From Oryzibacter oryziterrae (GTDB taxonomy: Bacteria; Pseudomonadota; Alphaproteobacteria; Rhizobiales; Pleomorphomonadaceae): a DNA stretch of 64,000 bases. The notes below the pieces were generated by a model. The model saw only the letters and a list, made by a program, of their open reading frames with translations, searched no databases and was not told the origin of the DNA. Each line of letters opens with the position of its first letter. Position 1 is the stretch's first letter. The translations under genes and the position numbers were made by a program. The stretch covers positions 1-64,000 of the forward strand of contig NZ_JAKJIC010000017.1 in NCBI RefSeq assembly GCF_021864535.1, written 5' to 3'. Shown here one piece after another: positions 52,363-61,639 of this stretch.

Positions 52363-53214
52363 TCAGGCCTTCCTTTCGCGCGAGCGCACGTCCATGGCGG
52401 CCACCAGCGCGTCGCCGAAGATGTTGATGGCGATCACGGTCAGCGCCACGGCAAGGCCGGGGAACAGGATGATGCCCGGCGCGCGGAACAGCTGCGCCGT
52501 GCCCGACGACATCATGCCGCCCCAGCTCGGCGTCGGCGGCTGGGCGCCGAGGCCGAAGAAGCCCAGCGTCGCCTCGAGGATGATGGCGTCGCCGGTGGCG
52601 AGCATGGCCGTCACCAGCACCGGCGCCAGCGTGTTGGGGATGAGGTGGTGGGCGAGGATGAAGCTGTCGGAGGCGCCCAAGGAGCGGGCCGCCTCCACGA
52701 AGGTCTCCGAGCGCAGCGACATGATCTGCCCGCGGGCGAGGCGGGTGAACTGCGCCAGATAGGCGACGCCGATGGCCAGCAGCGTGCCGGTGACGCCCGG
52801 GCCGATGATGGCGACGAGGATCAGCGCCAGCAGGATTTCCGGGAAGGACCAGGTGAGGTCTACCACCACGGTGATCGCCCGGTCGACGCGGCCGCCGAAA
52901 TAGCCGGCGATGGCGCCGAAGACCAGCCCGAGGCTGACCGACAGGCCGATGGCCACCACCGACACCGACAGCGAGGTGCGCGCGCCATACATGAGGCGGG
53001 TCATGAGATCGCGGCCGAACTCGTCGGTGCCGAGCCAGTGGCTGGCCGACGGCGGCTGGAAAGCTTGCGACAGCGTCTGCAGGTCATAGGCATAGGGCGT
53101 CAGCAACGGCGCGAACACGGCGGCGACGATCACGACGAGCAGCCAGGCGGCGGCCACCCGGCCCTTGAAGCTGCCGAGCGCGACTTTCAGAACGGACAGG
53201 CTGCGGTCGATCAT
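52363..53214 (-). CDS. Peptide ABC permease (DppC-like)
   Basis: A 283-residue inner-membrane protein. An N-terminal segment is followed by HWLGTDEFGRDLMTRLMYGARTSL, the DppC/OppC hallmark, and the EAA loop EAARSLGASDSFILAHHLIPN. It overlaps the previous permease gene by ATGA. Confidence 0.93.
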   Translation of the reverse strand: MIDRSLSVLKVALGSFKGRVAAAWLLVVIVAAVFAPLLTPYAYDLQTLSQAFQPPSASHWLGTDEFGRDLMTRLMYGARTSLSVSVVAIGLSVSLGLVFGAIAGYFGGRVDRAITVVVDLTWSFPEILLALILVAIIGPGVTGTLLAIGVAYLAQFTRLARGQIMSLRSETFVEAARSLGASDSFILAHHLIPNTLAPVLVTAMLATGDAIILEATLGFFGLGAQPPTPSWGGMMSSGTAQLFRAPGIILFPGLAVALTVIAINIFGDALVAAMDVRSRERKA

Positions 53215-54137
53215 CTGTGGCCGTGCCTCATGCGGGGGTCGAGCAGCGCCTGCAGCACGTCGCCGATCAGCGTGCCGAGCATGACGGCGACGGAGAGCAT
53301 CAGCAGGCAGGCCTGCACCACGGGATAGTCATGCTGGCTCAAGGCCTTGATCAGCGTGGTGCCGAGGCCGGGGCGGGCGAACACCACCTCCACCGTGACG
53401 GCGCCGCCGAGGATCCAGCCGATGCGAAGGCTCAGGATGGTCACCACCGGCAGCAGCGCCACGCGCAGCACATGGCCGAGCGCGATCCTGAGCGGCGACA
53501 GGCCCTTGGCGTGCAGCAGCAGCACGAAGTCGCGCCCGCCGGCGTCCACCATGGCGACGCGGGTGACGCGGGTAACCAGCGCCGTGCCGCCGAAACCGAT
53601 GGTCAGCACCGGTAACACGAGGCTTTGCCAGCCGCGCACGCCCGACACCGGAAACCAGCCGAGCCAGACGGCGAAGAACAGGATGAACAGCAGGCCCATC
53701 CAGAAGCTCGGCAAGGTGGAGCCGAGCAGCACGCCGCCCATGATCGCCTGATCGGGCCAGCGGTCGCGGAACCAGGCTGCGACGATGCCGAGCAAAATGC
53801 CGAGCGTCGAGGAAAACAGCAGCGCCGCGCCGCCGAGCTGAAGCGAATAGGGCAGGGCGCCGCCGATGATGGTCGCCACCGGGCGGCGCGCCACGATGGC
53901 GGTGCCGAGGTCGCCCTGCAGCACGTGGAACAGCCAGATCACATATTGCACCAGCAACGGACGATCGAGCCCGTATTTGGCCTCGATCTCCGCCCGCATG
54001 TCCGGCGAGGAGCCGACGCGCAGCAGATTGTCCACGGGGTTGCCGGGGATCAGGTGCAGGATCATGAAGATGACGAAGGACACGGCCAGAAAGACCGGGA
54101 CGAGCGTCAGCAGTCGTTTGAGGACATAGGTGAACAT
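53211..54137 (-). CDS. Peptide ABC permease (DppB-like)
   Basis: A 308-residue inner-membrane protein starting MFTYVLKRLLTLVPVFLAVSFVIFMILHLIPGNPVD, the DppB/OppB hallmark, with six segments and a late VEVVFARPGLG motif. The ATG at 54137 begins this conserved stretch; the frame upstream of it is repeat DNA. Two hundred bases holding a repeat element separate it from the binding-protein gene. Confidence 0.92.
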   Translation of the reverse strand: MFTYVLKRLLTLVPVFLAVSFVIFMILHLIPGNPVDNLLRVGSSPDMRAEIEAKYGLDRPLLVQYVIWLFHVLQGDLGTAIVARRPVATIIGGALPYSLQLGGAALLFSSTLGILLGIVAAWFRDRWPDQAIMGGVLLGSTLPSFWMGLLFILFFAVWLGWFPVSGVRGWQSLVLPVLTIGFGGTALVTRVTRVAMVDAGGRDFVLLLHAKGLSPLRIALGHVLRVALLPVVTILSLRIGWILGGAVTVEVVFARPGLGTTLIKALSQHDYPVVQACLLMLSVAVMLGTLIGDVLQALLDPRMRHGHR

Positions 54138-54188
54138 GGTCCATCCCGGCTTCATGGCCGCGCGGATGCGATGGAGGTGGCGCGCAGA

Positions 54189-54313
54189 CCCTTCTCCCCT
54201 TGTGGGAAAGGGTGGATGCGAAGCGTCCGGGTGAGCGGGGAGGCAGCTCGACCGTGGTCGCTGGCGCCCCCCCATCCGGCCTGCCGGCCACCTTCTCCCA
54301 CAAGGGGAGAAGG
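54189..54313. repeat. Dispersed element of the CACCTTCTCCCC / GGGGAGAAGG family
   Basis: ACCCTTCTCCCC ... GGGTGGATGCGAAGCGTCCG at the left and CATCCGGCCTGCCGGCCACC with TTCTCCCACAAGGGGAGAA at the right. The layout is the same as 43779-43893. It lies inside the peptide-importer operon between the binding protein and first permease genes and may lower expression of the membrane genes relative to the binding protein. Confidence 0.7.
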
Positions 54314-54356
54314 AAAGCCGACGCGCCTCATTTCAACGGCAAGTGTCCGCCGCCGT

Positions 54357-55931
54357 TCATTCCTTGGTGTCGAGATCCAGGATCAGCGACGAGAAATACG
54401 GCACGGCCTTCTCGTCCGGCAGCACCAGCTTGGTCTTGTTGTAGGCGCTGAGGTCCAGCGGCTGGTAGATCGGCGAGAAGGGGAACTGCGACAGCACATA
54501 CTCATGATAGGCGAGGAAGTTGGCCGTGCGCTCCTCGGAGTTCTTCGATCCGGTCATCGCCTTGGCGCGCAGCGCTTCGGCCTTGGGATCGTTGAACATG
54601 GAGATGTTGGGATAGCCCAGGCGATCGCCGCCGAAGAACCAGTCGATGATGTCGGCGTTGTCCCACTCGTAGGAGCGGACGGCGGCCTGATGCACATCCT
54701 TCTTGTATTCGTCGCGGATCATCGAGCTGTCGAAGGTGGTGATGGTGGCGTCGAAGCCCACGGCCTTCAGCTCGGCCTGCACCACTTCGGTCAGACGGCG
54801 GAAGGCGCTGTCCGACTGGGTCCACAGTGCGATGGCAAGCGGCTTGCCGTCCTTGACGCGGATGCCGTCGGCGCCCTTCACCCAACCGGCTTCGTCGAGC
54901 AGCTTGCCCGCCTTCTCCGGATCATAGGCGATCTTGTATTCGGGCTTCACCTTGGACTCGGGCAGCGAGGAGATCAGGAAGGTATCCGCCGTCGAACCGA
55001 CGCCGCCATAGATGGAGGAAAGGATCTCCGCCTGGTTGATCGCCTTGGCCGCCGCTTCGCGCACGCGGATGTCGGTGAAGGGCTCCTTGGTGACGTTCAT
55101 CACGAAGTAGCTGAGGTCAGTGCCGGGCCGGGAGATCAGGCCGAGATCGGCCTGCGCCTTGATTTCCGGCAGATAGTCGGTCGACACCGACAGGAGCATG
55201 TCGACGCCGCCGGTCTTCAGCTCGAGGAAGGCGGTGGAATCCTCGGGGATCTCGCGGAAGGTCAGCTTGTCGATCTTGGCCGGGCCGCGGTTCGCGGAGA
55301 GATCGGTGCCCCAGGTGTAATCGTCGTTGCGCGTCAGCACGGTTTCCTGGCCGACGGTGAAGCTTTCGAGCTTGTAGGGGCCGGTGCCCACCGCTTCCGT
55401 CACGCCATAGTCGGCGCCCAGTTCCTTGAACACCTTGGGGTCGACGACCGACAGGAAGGACGAGGAGAAGTTATAGAGCAGGTTCGGGTCCGGCGTCTTC
55501 ATCACGAACTTGACGGTATAGTCGTCCACCACTTCAACCGAGGCGATCGAGGCGACCATGTATTCGCTCTCGGTGCCCTTGTAGAGCGGGATCCAGTCCT
55601 TGATGGTCTGCGCGTTGAAGGCATCGCCATTGTGGAACTTCACGCCCTTGCGCAGGTGGAAGGTCCAGCTCATGCCGTCCGGCGCCTCTTCCCAGCTCTC
55701 GGCGAGATGGCCGTGATAGGTCTGATCGACGGCGCGCTCGATCAGCTTGTCATAGATGAGGCCGTTGGCTGAGTTGGTGTTGACGCCGGTGATCGGGTTA
55801 TAGGCGGGCACGCCCACTTCCGGCGCCGGAAGGGCGAAGATCGCCTCCTTGGCCATGGCGGAGGGCAGGGTCATCAGAAAGGAAACGCCGATGGCACTGG
55901 CCATCAGGGCGCTTTTGCAGCCTTTGAACAT
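54357..55931 (-). CDS. Peptide ABC substrate-binding protein (family 5, DppA/OppA-like)
   Basis: A 524-residue periplasmic protein. The signal peptide ends near residue 27 (SAMA-KEA). Family 5 landmarks are LIYDKLIERAVDQTYHGHLAESWEEAPDGMSWTFHLRKGVKFHNGD and GTGPYKLESFTVGQETVLTRNDDYTWG. AGGAGA precedes the ATG. It binds peptides or related compounds for the DppBCDF-like importer. It starts 20 bases after the RpiR-type regulator, so the regulator is the first gene of this operon. Confidence 0.92.
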   Translation of the reverse strand: MFKGCKSALMASAIGVSFLMTLPSAMAKEAIFALPAPEVGVPAYNPITGVNTNSANGLIYDKLIERAVDQTYHGHLAESWEEAPDGMSWTFHLRKGVKFHNGDAFNAQTIKDWIPLYKGTESEYMVASIASVEVVDDYTVKFVMKTPDPNLLYNFSSSFLSVVDPKVFKELGADYGVTEAVGTGPYKLESFTVGQETVLTRNDDYTWGTDLSANRGPAKIDKLTFREIPEDSTAFLELKTGGVDMLLSVSTDYLPEIKAQADLGLISRPGTDLSYFVMNVTKEPFTDIRVREAAAKAINQAEILSSIYGGVGSTADTFLISSLPESKVKPEYKIAYDPEKAGKLLDEAGWVKGADGIRVKDGKPLAIALWTQSDSAFRRLTEVVQAELKAVGFDATITTFDSSMIRDEYKKDVHQAAVRSYEWDNADIIDWFFGGDRLGYPNISMFNDPKAEALRAKAMTGSKNSEERTANFLAYHEYVLSQFPFSPIYQPLDLSAYNKTKLVLPDEKAVPYFSSLILDLDTKE

Positions 55932-55951
55932 GTTGATCTCCTCTGGTGGTC

Positions 55952-56932
55952 TTATTTACTCATGACACCCGCTCTGCGGCGGGCTTTGGAACTTGCGCGG
56001 GCGGGGCCAGCCGCCTTCTCCGGTCCCCGGTCGCCGGGGGCGGGCGTGTGGCCGATGAAGTCGGCATAGAGGGCGGAGACGGCGGTCATGCGCGCCTCCA
56101 CTTCCGGACCGAGTTCGTTGAACACGGCGTTGATCAGCAGCCCGGCGAGGCTCGACATGGCCGAGGTGGCGTCCCAGAACTGGTTGAGATCGGTCTGCAC
56201 CACCAGCACTTCGTCGGCCGCCTCATAGGCCCAGTCGCAATAGGGATCGGTGATCAGCGTCACCGGTACGCCCGCCGCGCGGGCCGCCAGCGCCAGCTGC
56301 CGGGTCAGGCGCGAATAGCGGCGGCCGTCGATCAGCACCAGGCAGGATTCCTGCGGCGCATCCACCAGCACCTCGGCGAAATGGCCGTCGGACGTGTCGA
56401 GCAGCCGCACGCCGGGCCTGAGATAGCCGAGGCCGTTGGCAAGAAACTGGGCGTGGCCGCGCTCGGTCTGAAAGCCCGCCACGAAGACGCGCGCACTCAA
56501 GGCCAGGCGCCGGGCCACCACGCGAAAGATCGGCGTTGCCGCCAGTTCGTGATTGGCAACGACCGCGGCGATTTCCTTTTCCAGCGCCAGCGCCTGCTCG
56601 GTCTTGTCGGTCTGGCTGCGCACGGCAAACTCGCGCAGGCGATCGCCGATCAGCCAGGCGCGGTCGCCGAAATCGTCGCGCAGCGACGCCTTCAGCTCCT
56701 TGAAGTGGCGAAAGCCGATGGCGCGGCAGAAGCGGCCGACCGAGGCCTCGGATACGCCGATCTTGGTTGCCACCGATCCGGCAGTCTCGAAGGGCAAGGT
56801 CGCGATTTCATTGACGAAATAGCTGGCAATGGCGGTCTCGGTCCGCGTGGGGCTTGCAAGATTGCTGTCGATCCGGCGCCTGAGCAGGTCGCCTGCTCCC
56901 TTGGCTTCCGATGCGTGGCCGTTGCGTTTCAC
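55952..56932 (-). CDS. RpiR family transcriptional regulator
   Basis: A 326-residue regulator. The N-terminal RpiR HTH (TETAIASYFVNEIATLPFETAGSVATKIGVSEASVGRFCRAIGFRHFKELKASLRDD) is followed by a SIS sugar-binding fold (~res 130-270). The GTG start has GGGAGG nine bases upstream. It heads the peptide-importer operon and is divergent from the racemase-GNAT pair, with repeated AATATTGCA boxes between, so it probably controls both. SIS-type sensors usually bind sugar phosphates or muropeptide-like molecules. Confidence 0.9.
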   Translation of the reverse strand: MKRNGHASEAKGAGDLLRRRIDSNLASPTRTETAIASYFVNEIATLPFETAGSVATKIGVSEASVGRFCRAIGFRHFKELKASLRDDFGDRAWLIGDRLREFAVRSQTDKTEQALALEKEIAAVVANHELAATPIFRVVARRLALSARVFVAGFQTERGHAQFLANGLGYLRPGVRLLDTSDGHFAEVLVDAPQESCLVLIDGRRYSRLTRQLALAARAAGVPVTLITDPYCDWAYEAADEVLVVQTDLNQFWDATSAMSSLAGLLINAVFNELGPEVEARMTAVSALYADFIGHTPAPGDRGPEKAAGPARASSKARRRAGVMSK

Positions 56933-56948
56933 CCGTCCGCCTCCCGTC

Positions 56949-57013
56949 TACGGTATATTTCTGACAGGAATATTGCAGACCGTCAATATTGCAAATAAAC
57001 TTGCAATACCGTA
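56949..57013. promoter_or_regulatory. Candidate RpiR operator array
   Basis: AATATTGCA occurs at 56969 and 56985, 16 bases apart, and its inverted form TTGCAATA at 57001. The whole is framed by TACGGTAT (56949-56956) and ATACCGTA (57006-57013), an 8-base inverted repeat. It lies between the divergent regulator and racemase genes. Confidence 0.6.
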
Positions 57014-57114
57014 GCGTCGGGCCAGGGCAGCCCCGGTGCGGGGCTGACGGTCCCGTTGCGCGATGGGTATCAGACCATCTCTGCGGCGGTGTCGCGGAGG
57101 AGAGACCTAGCACC

Positions 57115-58233
57115 ATGACCCGTAGCTTTCCCGTGCTCGAACGTGCCGAGTTGCGCCTGGTCCGCCTGCCGCTGATCACGCCCTTCACCATTTCCACGGG
57201 GACCATGACCGACAAGGTCTTCCCGCTGCTGACGCTCTGCGCCGGCGGTCTCGAAGGCTACGCCGAAGGGGTGATGGACCCGCTGCCCGACTTCCTCGAA
57301 GAGGCGATCCCCGGCGCCATGGCGCTGATCGGCGACACCATCCTGCCTCAGATCATCGGCAAGTCCTTCGAGAACCCGGCGGCGCTCGAACGGGTCTTGA
57401 GCCCCTGGCGCGGCAATCGCATGGCGCTCGCCACCGTGGAGATGGCCTTCTGGGACCTGTGGGCCAAATGGCTCGACCTGCCGCTCAAGACCGTGCTCGG
57501 CGGTTCGGGCGACGCGGTGGACGTGGGCGTTTCGCTCGGCATCGGCCCGATCGAGGGCACAATCGAGCGTGTGCGCGCCCATGTGGCGCAGGGCTACAAG
57601 CGCATCAAGCTCAAGATCATGCCCGGCCATGACGTGGAGCTGGTGGCCGCGGTGCGCGCCGCCTTCCCCTCGATCAAGCTGTCGGTGGACGCCAATTGCG
57701 CCTATCGCCTGTCCGATCGCGCGCTGCTCGCCCGGCTCGACGCCTTCGGCCTTGAATATATCGAACAGCCGCTCGCCTATGACGATCTGCACGATCACGC
57801 CGCGCTGCAGGCCTCCATCGCCACGCCGATCTGCCTCGACGAGGCGATCCGTCATGTGGGCCACGCCCGCCGGGCGCTCGCCTGCGACGCCACGCGCGTC
57901 GTCAACATCAAGGTCGGCCGCGTCGGCGGCTTTGCCGAGGCGATCCGCATCCACGATCTCTGCGCCGCCCATGACGTTCCCGTCTGGTGCGGCGGCATGC
58001 TGGAATCGGGCGTCGGGCGCGCCCACAACATCCACCTGTCGACGCTGCCCAACTTCGCCAAGCCCGGCGACACCTCCTCGGCCAGCCGCTATTTTACCCG
58101 CGACATCATCGTCGAGAAGCTGGAGACGGCGGACGGCCGCATGCCGGTGCCGCAGGGGCCGGGCATCGGCGTGCATCTCGACCGCGACTTTCTCGAAACG
58201 GTGACGCTCTCGGTCCGGAGTTTCTCGGCATGA
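57115..58233 (+). CDS. Enolase-superfamily enzyme, probable N-succinyl/N-acylamino-acid racemase
   Basis: A 372-residue member of the muconate-lactonizing subgroup closest to N-succinylamino-acid racemase / o-succinylbenzoate synthase. The catalytic lysines are Lys167 (in KRIKLKI) and Lys266 (in NIKVGRVGG). The Mg2+ ligands are Asp192, Glu217 and Asp242. CGGMLESGVGRAHN is the N-acyl-binding signature. GGAGGAGAG precedes the ATG at 57115. No menaquinone genes are nearby, and the coupled next gene is a GNAT enzyme, as in the succinyltransferase/racemase route that converts D- to L-amino acids. That supports racemase over synthase. Confidence 0.85.
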   Translation: MTRSFPVLERAELRLVRLPLITPFTISTGTMTDKVFPLLTLCAGGLEGYAEGVMDPLPDFLEEAIPGAMALIGDTILPQIIGKSFENPAALERVLSPWRGNRMALATVEMAFWDLWAKWLDLPLKTVLGGSGDAVDVGVSLGIGPIEGTIERVRAHVAQGYKRIKLKIMPGHDVELVAAVRAAFPSIKLSVDANCAYRLSDRALLARLDAFGLEYIEQPLAYDDLHDHAALQASIATPICLDEAIRHVGHARRALACDATRVVNIKVGRVGGFAEAIRIHDLCAAHDVPVWCGGMLESGVGRAHNIHLSTLPNFAKPGDTSSASRYFTRDIIVEKLETADGRMPVPQGPGIGVHLDRDFLETVTLSVRSFSA

Positions 58234-58943
58234 GCATCGTCCTGCGCGATCTCCGGGGCATGGCCGAGTTCCATGCCGTCGAGGACCTGCAGCGGCAGGT
58301 GTGGGGCGCCGACGATCTCATCGATCCCGGCGATCTCATGATGGTGGTGCAGGAGGAGGGCGGGCTGGTGGCCGGCGCCTTCGACGAACACCGTCTCCTC
58401 GGCTATGTCTTCGGCTTCCCGACGGTGACGCCGGGCGTGCAGCATTCGCACCGCCTCGCCGTGCACCCGGACGCGCGCGGCCTCGGCCTCGGCGCGGCGC
58501 TCAAATGGTACCAGGCAGACTGGTGTCTCAAGCGCGGCATCACCCATGTGCGCTGGACCTTCGATCCGCTGCGCCTGCCCAATGCCGCCCTCAACATCGG
58601 CCGGCTCGGCGCCACGGCCTCGGTCTATCACCGCGACTACTATGGCAAGATGGGCGGCATCAACGCCGGCACCGCCTCCGACCGGCTCCTGGCCGACTGG
58701 CGCCTCGACAGTGCGCGCGTGGCCGCCTGCCGCGCCGGGGCTCGCGATGACGCGGCCGACCCCTCGGACCGCGTCGCCATCCCCGCCGATTTCGCCGGCC
58801 TGCTGGCCCGCGATTCCGATGCCGCCGCCGCCGCCCGCCTCGCCATGCGCGACGCCCTCGAAAGCGCCTTCGCCGCCGGACTCGCCATCATCGGCATCGA
58901 CGTGAAGGCGCCGGCCTATCTCCTGGGACCGCTCGGGGCGTGA
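58230..58943 (+). CDS. GNAT family enzyme, probable amino-acid N-acyltransferase partner of the racemase
   Basis: A 237-residue protein. The GNAT core holds HRLAVHPDARGLGLGAALKWYQADW as the acyl-CoA-binding motif. It continues with RWTFDPLRLPNAALNIGRLGATASVYHRDYYGKMGGINAG, typical of the long acyltransferases found beside N-succinylamino-acid racemases. The ATG overlaps the racemase stop (ATGA). It probably transfers succinyl or another acyl group to D-amino acids, which the racemase then inverts. A desuccinylase is not seen here. Confidence 0.83.
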   Translation: MSIVLRDLRGMAEFHAVEDLQRQVWGADDLIDPGDLMMVVQEEGGLVAGAFDEHRLLGYVFGFPTVTPGVQHSHRLAVHPDARGLGLGAALKWYQADWCLKRGITHVRWTFDPLRLPNAALNIGRLGATASVYHRDYYGKMGGINAGTASDRLLADWRLDSARVAACRAGARDDAADPSDRVAIPADFAGLLARDSDAAAAARLAMRDALESAFAAGLAIIGIDVKAPAYLLGPLGA

Positions 58944-59038
58944 GCCGCCTCCGCCTCTCTTGACACTCCGCCCGACCGGGCTATCTCTGGGCCGGCGGCG
59001 CGCCCCGGTCGGCGGCGCTCGCGCGGGGAGCGAGGGGC

Positions 59039-60016
59039 ATGGCGCGAGAGCGGGACGGAGGCGACAGTCAGAGGCTCGAAGACGCCGCGCGCGCCGGCTG
59101 GCTCTATTACATCGCCGGCAATACCCAGGACGAGATCGCCCGCAAGCTCGGCGTATCGCGCCAGAGCGCGCAGCGGCTCGTGGCGCTGGCCATCTCCGAA
59201 CGGCTGATCCGCTTCGAACTCGATCACCCCATCGCCCGCTGCCTGGAGCTTGGCGCGGAGATGGAACGCCGGTTCGGCTTGAGGCTTGCCGAGGTGGTGC
59301 CCACCGATCCCGATCATCCCGGCGCCCTGTTCGGCGTAGCCCACGCAGCGGCCGCGCATCTCGAACGGCATTTGCGGAGCCCCGATCCGGTTACGCTCGG
59401 AATCGGCATGGGCCGCACGCTGAAGGCAGCGGTCGACCAGATGCCCGCCATGGACTGCCCGCAGCACACCGTCGTCTCGATGACCGGCAACATCGCGCCC
59501 GACGGCGCCGCCGCCTATTTCTCCGTGATCTTCAACATCGCCGACAAGACCAAGGCGCGCAGCTATCCCTTCCCGGTGCCGGTGATCGCCTCGTCGGTCG
59601 AGGAGCGCGACGCGCTGGTCGGCCAGCCGTTGGTGGTGGCCAACATGGCGCGCATCGCTCAGGCGGGCACCCTGTTCGTCGGCATCGCCGGTCTCGGCGA
59701 CAACGCGCCGCTGCTGCAGGACGGATTCCTGTCCACCGCCGACCTCAAGGCCCTGCGCGCGGCCGGCGCCGTCGGCGAGATCACCGGCTGGACGTTCGAC
59801 CGCAAGGGCGAGCTGATCGAGGGGCTCACCAACGCCCGCGTGATGAGTGCGCCGCTGCCCGATCTCACCGATCGTCTCTGCGTTGCCGTCGCCGTCGGCG
59901 CTGCCAAGGTGGACGCCATCCACGCCGCGGTGACGCGGCCGCTGGTCAACGGTCTCATCACCGACGAGGCGACCGCCGAAGCCCTGCTCGCCCGCTCAAC
60001 CCACGGCAAAGTCTGA
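59039..60016 (+). CDS. SorC/DeoR-type sugar-binding transcriptional regulator
   Basis: A 325-residue regulator. The HTH is AGWLYYIAGNTQDEIARKLGVSRQSAQRLVALAIS; the SorC effector domain has LGIGMGRTLKAAVDQM, TVVSMTGNIAP, FVGIAGLGDNAPLLQDGFLS and a final TRPLVNGLITDEATAEALL. Its end overlaps the convergent racemase gene by 21 bases. It may control the racemase/ABC operon or a sugar-alcohol operon elsewhere; no divergent partner with an operator is obvious. Confidence 0.9.
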   Translation: MARERDGGDSQRLEDAARAGWLYYIAGNTQDEIARKLGVSRQSAQRLVALAISERLIRFELDHPIARCLELGAEMERRFGLRLAEVVPTDPDHPGALFGVAHAAAAHLERHLRSPDPVTLGIGMGRTLKAAVDQMPAMDCPQHTVVSMTGNIAPDGAAAYFSVIFNIADKTKARSYPFPVPVIASSVEERDALVGQPLVVANMARIAQAGTLFVGIAGLGDNAPLLQDGFLSTADLKALRAAGAVGEITGWTFDRKGELIEGLTNARVMSAPLPDLTDRLCVAVAVGAAKVDAIHAAVTRPLVNGLITDEATAEALLARSTHGKV

Positions 60017-60730
60017 GAATATCCCCGCGTAGGGTTTGACCGGCGGCGTCCGCCAGGCGCCGAGCTTCGACGTCCTGAGGCCGAGCCGGACCAGGCTCTC
60101 CATCAGCCCCACCGCCGCAGCCACGCCGTCGATCACCGGCAGGCCGTGTTCGGCGGAAAGCTCGCCGGCGAGATCGGCCATGCCGGCGCAGCCGAGCACG
60201 ATGGCCTCGGCCTGATCCTCGGCGATGGCGCGGCGGATTTCGTCGGAGATGCGGCCGCAGGCCTCCGCGTTGCGCTGTTCCAGCGCCAGCACCGGCACGC
60301 CGGCAGCGCGCACGCGGGCGCAGCGGCTTGCGAGGCCATAGCGCATCAGATTGTGCTCGATCGGCACGATGGAGAGCGCCAGCGTCGTCACCACCGAAAA
60401 GCGGCTTGCCACCAGGGTGGCCATGTGAAAGGCCGCCTCACCGATGCCGATCACCGGCGCGCGGGCCACCGAGCGGGCCGCATCGAGGCCGGTGTCGTCG
60501 AAACAGGCGATGATATGGCCGTCGACGCCCTGACTGTCCGCCTCGCGCAGGGCCATCAGCATGCCCGGCACCGCGAAGGCCTCGTCATAATAACCCTCGA
60601 TGGACACCGGCCCGAACTCGGGCTGGCTGGCGACGATCTCCGTGCCGGTCCCGGCAATGGCGCGGGCGGCGAGCGCGATCTTGTCGGTCATCGCGCGGGT
60701 GGTATTGGGGTTGACCACATGAAGGCGCAT
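59996..60730 (-). CDS. Asp/Glu/hydantoin racemase family protein
   Basis: A 244-residue cofactor-independent racemase with the two catalytic cysteines Cys76 (IIACFDDTG) and Cys181 (IVLGCAGM). The opening LHVVNPNTTRAMTDKI is typical of hydantoin racemases. It interconverts D and L forms of 5-substituted hydantoins or a related compound. Its ATG lies four bases after the permease stop, making it the last gene of a polyamine-type ABC operon. The transported compound may therefore be its substrate or a precursor. Confidence 0.86.
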   Translation of the reverse strand: MRLHVVNPNTTRAMTDKIALAARAIAGTGTEIVASQPEFGPVSIEGYYDEAFAVPGMLMALREADSQGVDGHIIACFDDTGLDAARSVARAPVIGIGEAAFHMATLVASRFSVVTTLALSIVPIEHNLMRYGLASRCARVRAAGVPVLALEQRNAEACGRISDEIRRAIAEDQAEAIVLGCAGMADLAGELSAEHGLPVIDGVAAAVGLMESLVRLGLRTSKLGAWRTPPVKPYAGIFSDFAVG

Positions 60731-60734
60731 GGGC

Positions 60735-61637
60735 TCAGACCGTTCCCTTCCCGGCGTCCGACCCGTGCGCGGCCTGTCGCCGTTGCAGCAGGCGGATCAC
60801 GAAGACGGCGGCGAGGATCACCGTGAAGGACACCGCCGAGATCACCGTGCCGAGCGCGTAGATGTCGGGCTGCGTCACCGTGGTGGTCCGGCCTTGCAGG
60901 TCGAGCGGCAGCGTGTTGACCGGCCCGATCGCCTGGCTCGACCGGGCGAGTTCGTCCCAGGAGAGCGTGAAGCCGAACAGGCCGATGCCCACCACCGACG
61001 GCGCGATGATCGGCAGCACCACATGCCGGAAGGTCTGCCAGGGCGTGGCGCCGAGGTCGCGCGCGGCCTCCTCGAGCCGCGGATCGAAGCGGTTGAAGAT
61101 GGCGAACATGATCAGCAGGCCGAAGGGCAGCGTCCAGGTGAGATGAGCGCCGAGGCCGGAGGAATAGAGCCCCATGGCCGTTTCCCAGGTGTCGGCAATG
61201 TCCTGCAGCCCCCAGTCGCCGAAGTGGTTGATGATGTAGTCGTCGAGCAGGCGGAACTCGAGCGCGATGCCGAGCGAGGTGATCAGCGAGGGCACGATCA
61301 GGCTGGCGATGGCGGTGTAGAACAAGAGCGCCTGGCCGCGGAACTTGGCGCGGAAGGCCATGCCGGCGCTGACCGAGATCACCACCGTCAGCACCATCAC
61401 GGTGAGGCCGAGGCCGAGCGAGCGCTGGAAGGAGGCGCCGATGTCGATGATGCCGTTGCCCTCCCACAGCTTGCGGAACCAGGTCAGCGACACGCCGTTC
61501 ATCGGGAAGGTGAGGCCGCCCTGCGGTCCCTGGAAGGACAGCACGTAGATGGCGATCATCGGCCCGTAGAGAAACAGTACGTAAAGGGCGAAGAAGATCG
61601 CCAGGAACCAGAAGGCGGGGGAGCGGCCTTCGCGCAT
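60735..61637 (-). CDS. Polyamine-type ABC permease (PotC-like)
   Basis: A 300-residue inner-membrane protein with six segments. The EAA-type loop is EEAARDLGATPWQTFRHVVLPIIAPSVVGIGLFGFTLSWDE, and an unusually long periplasmic insert lies around residues 135-165. The ATG at 61637 sits two bases after the stop of the PotB-like gene, with AAGGAG inside it. It imports, with its partner, a polyamine or another small organic cation or amino-acid-like compound. Confidence 0.9.
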   Translation of the reverse strand: MREGRSPAFWFLAIFFALYVLFLYGPMIAIYVLSFQGPQGGLTFPMNGVSLTWFRKLWEGNGIIDIGASFQRSLGLGLTVMVLTVVISVSAGMAFRAKFRGQALLFYTAIASLIVPSLITSLGIALEFRLLDDYIINHFGDWGLQDIADTWETAMGLYSSGLGAHLTWTLPFGLLIMFAIFNRFDPRLEEAARDLGATPWQTFRHVVLPIIAPSVVGIGLFGFTLSWDELARSSQAIGPVNTLPLDLQGRTTTVTQPDIYALGTVISAVSFTVILAAVFVIRLLQRRQAAHGSDAGKGTV

Positions 61638-61639
61638 GG

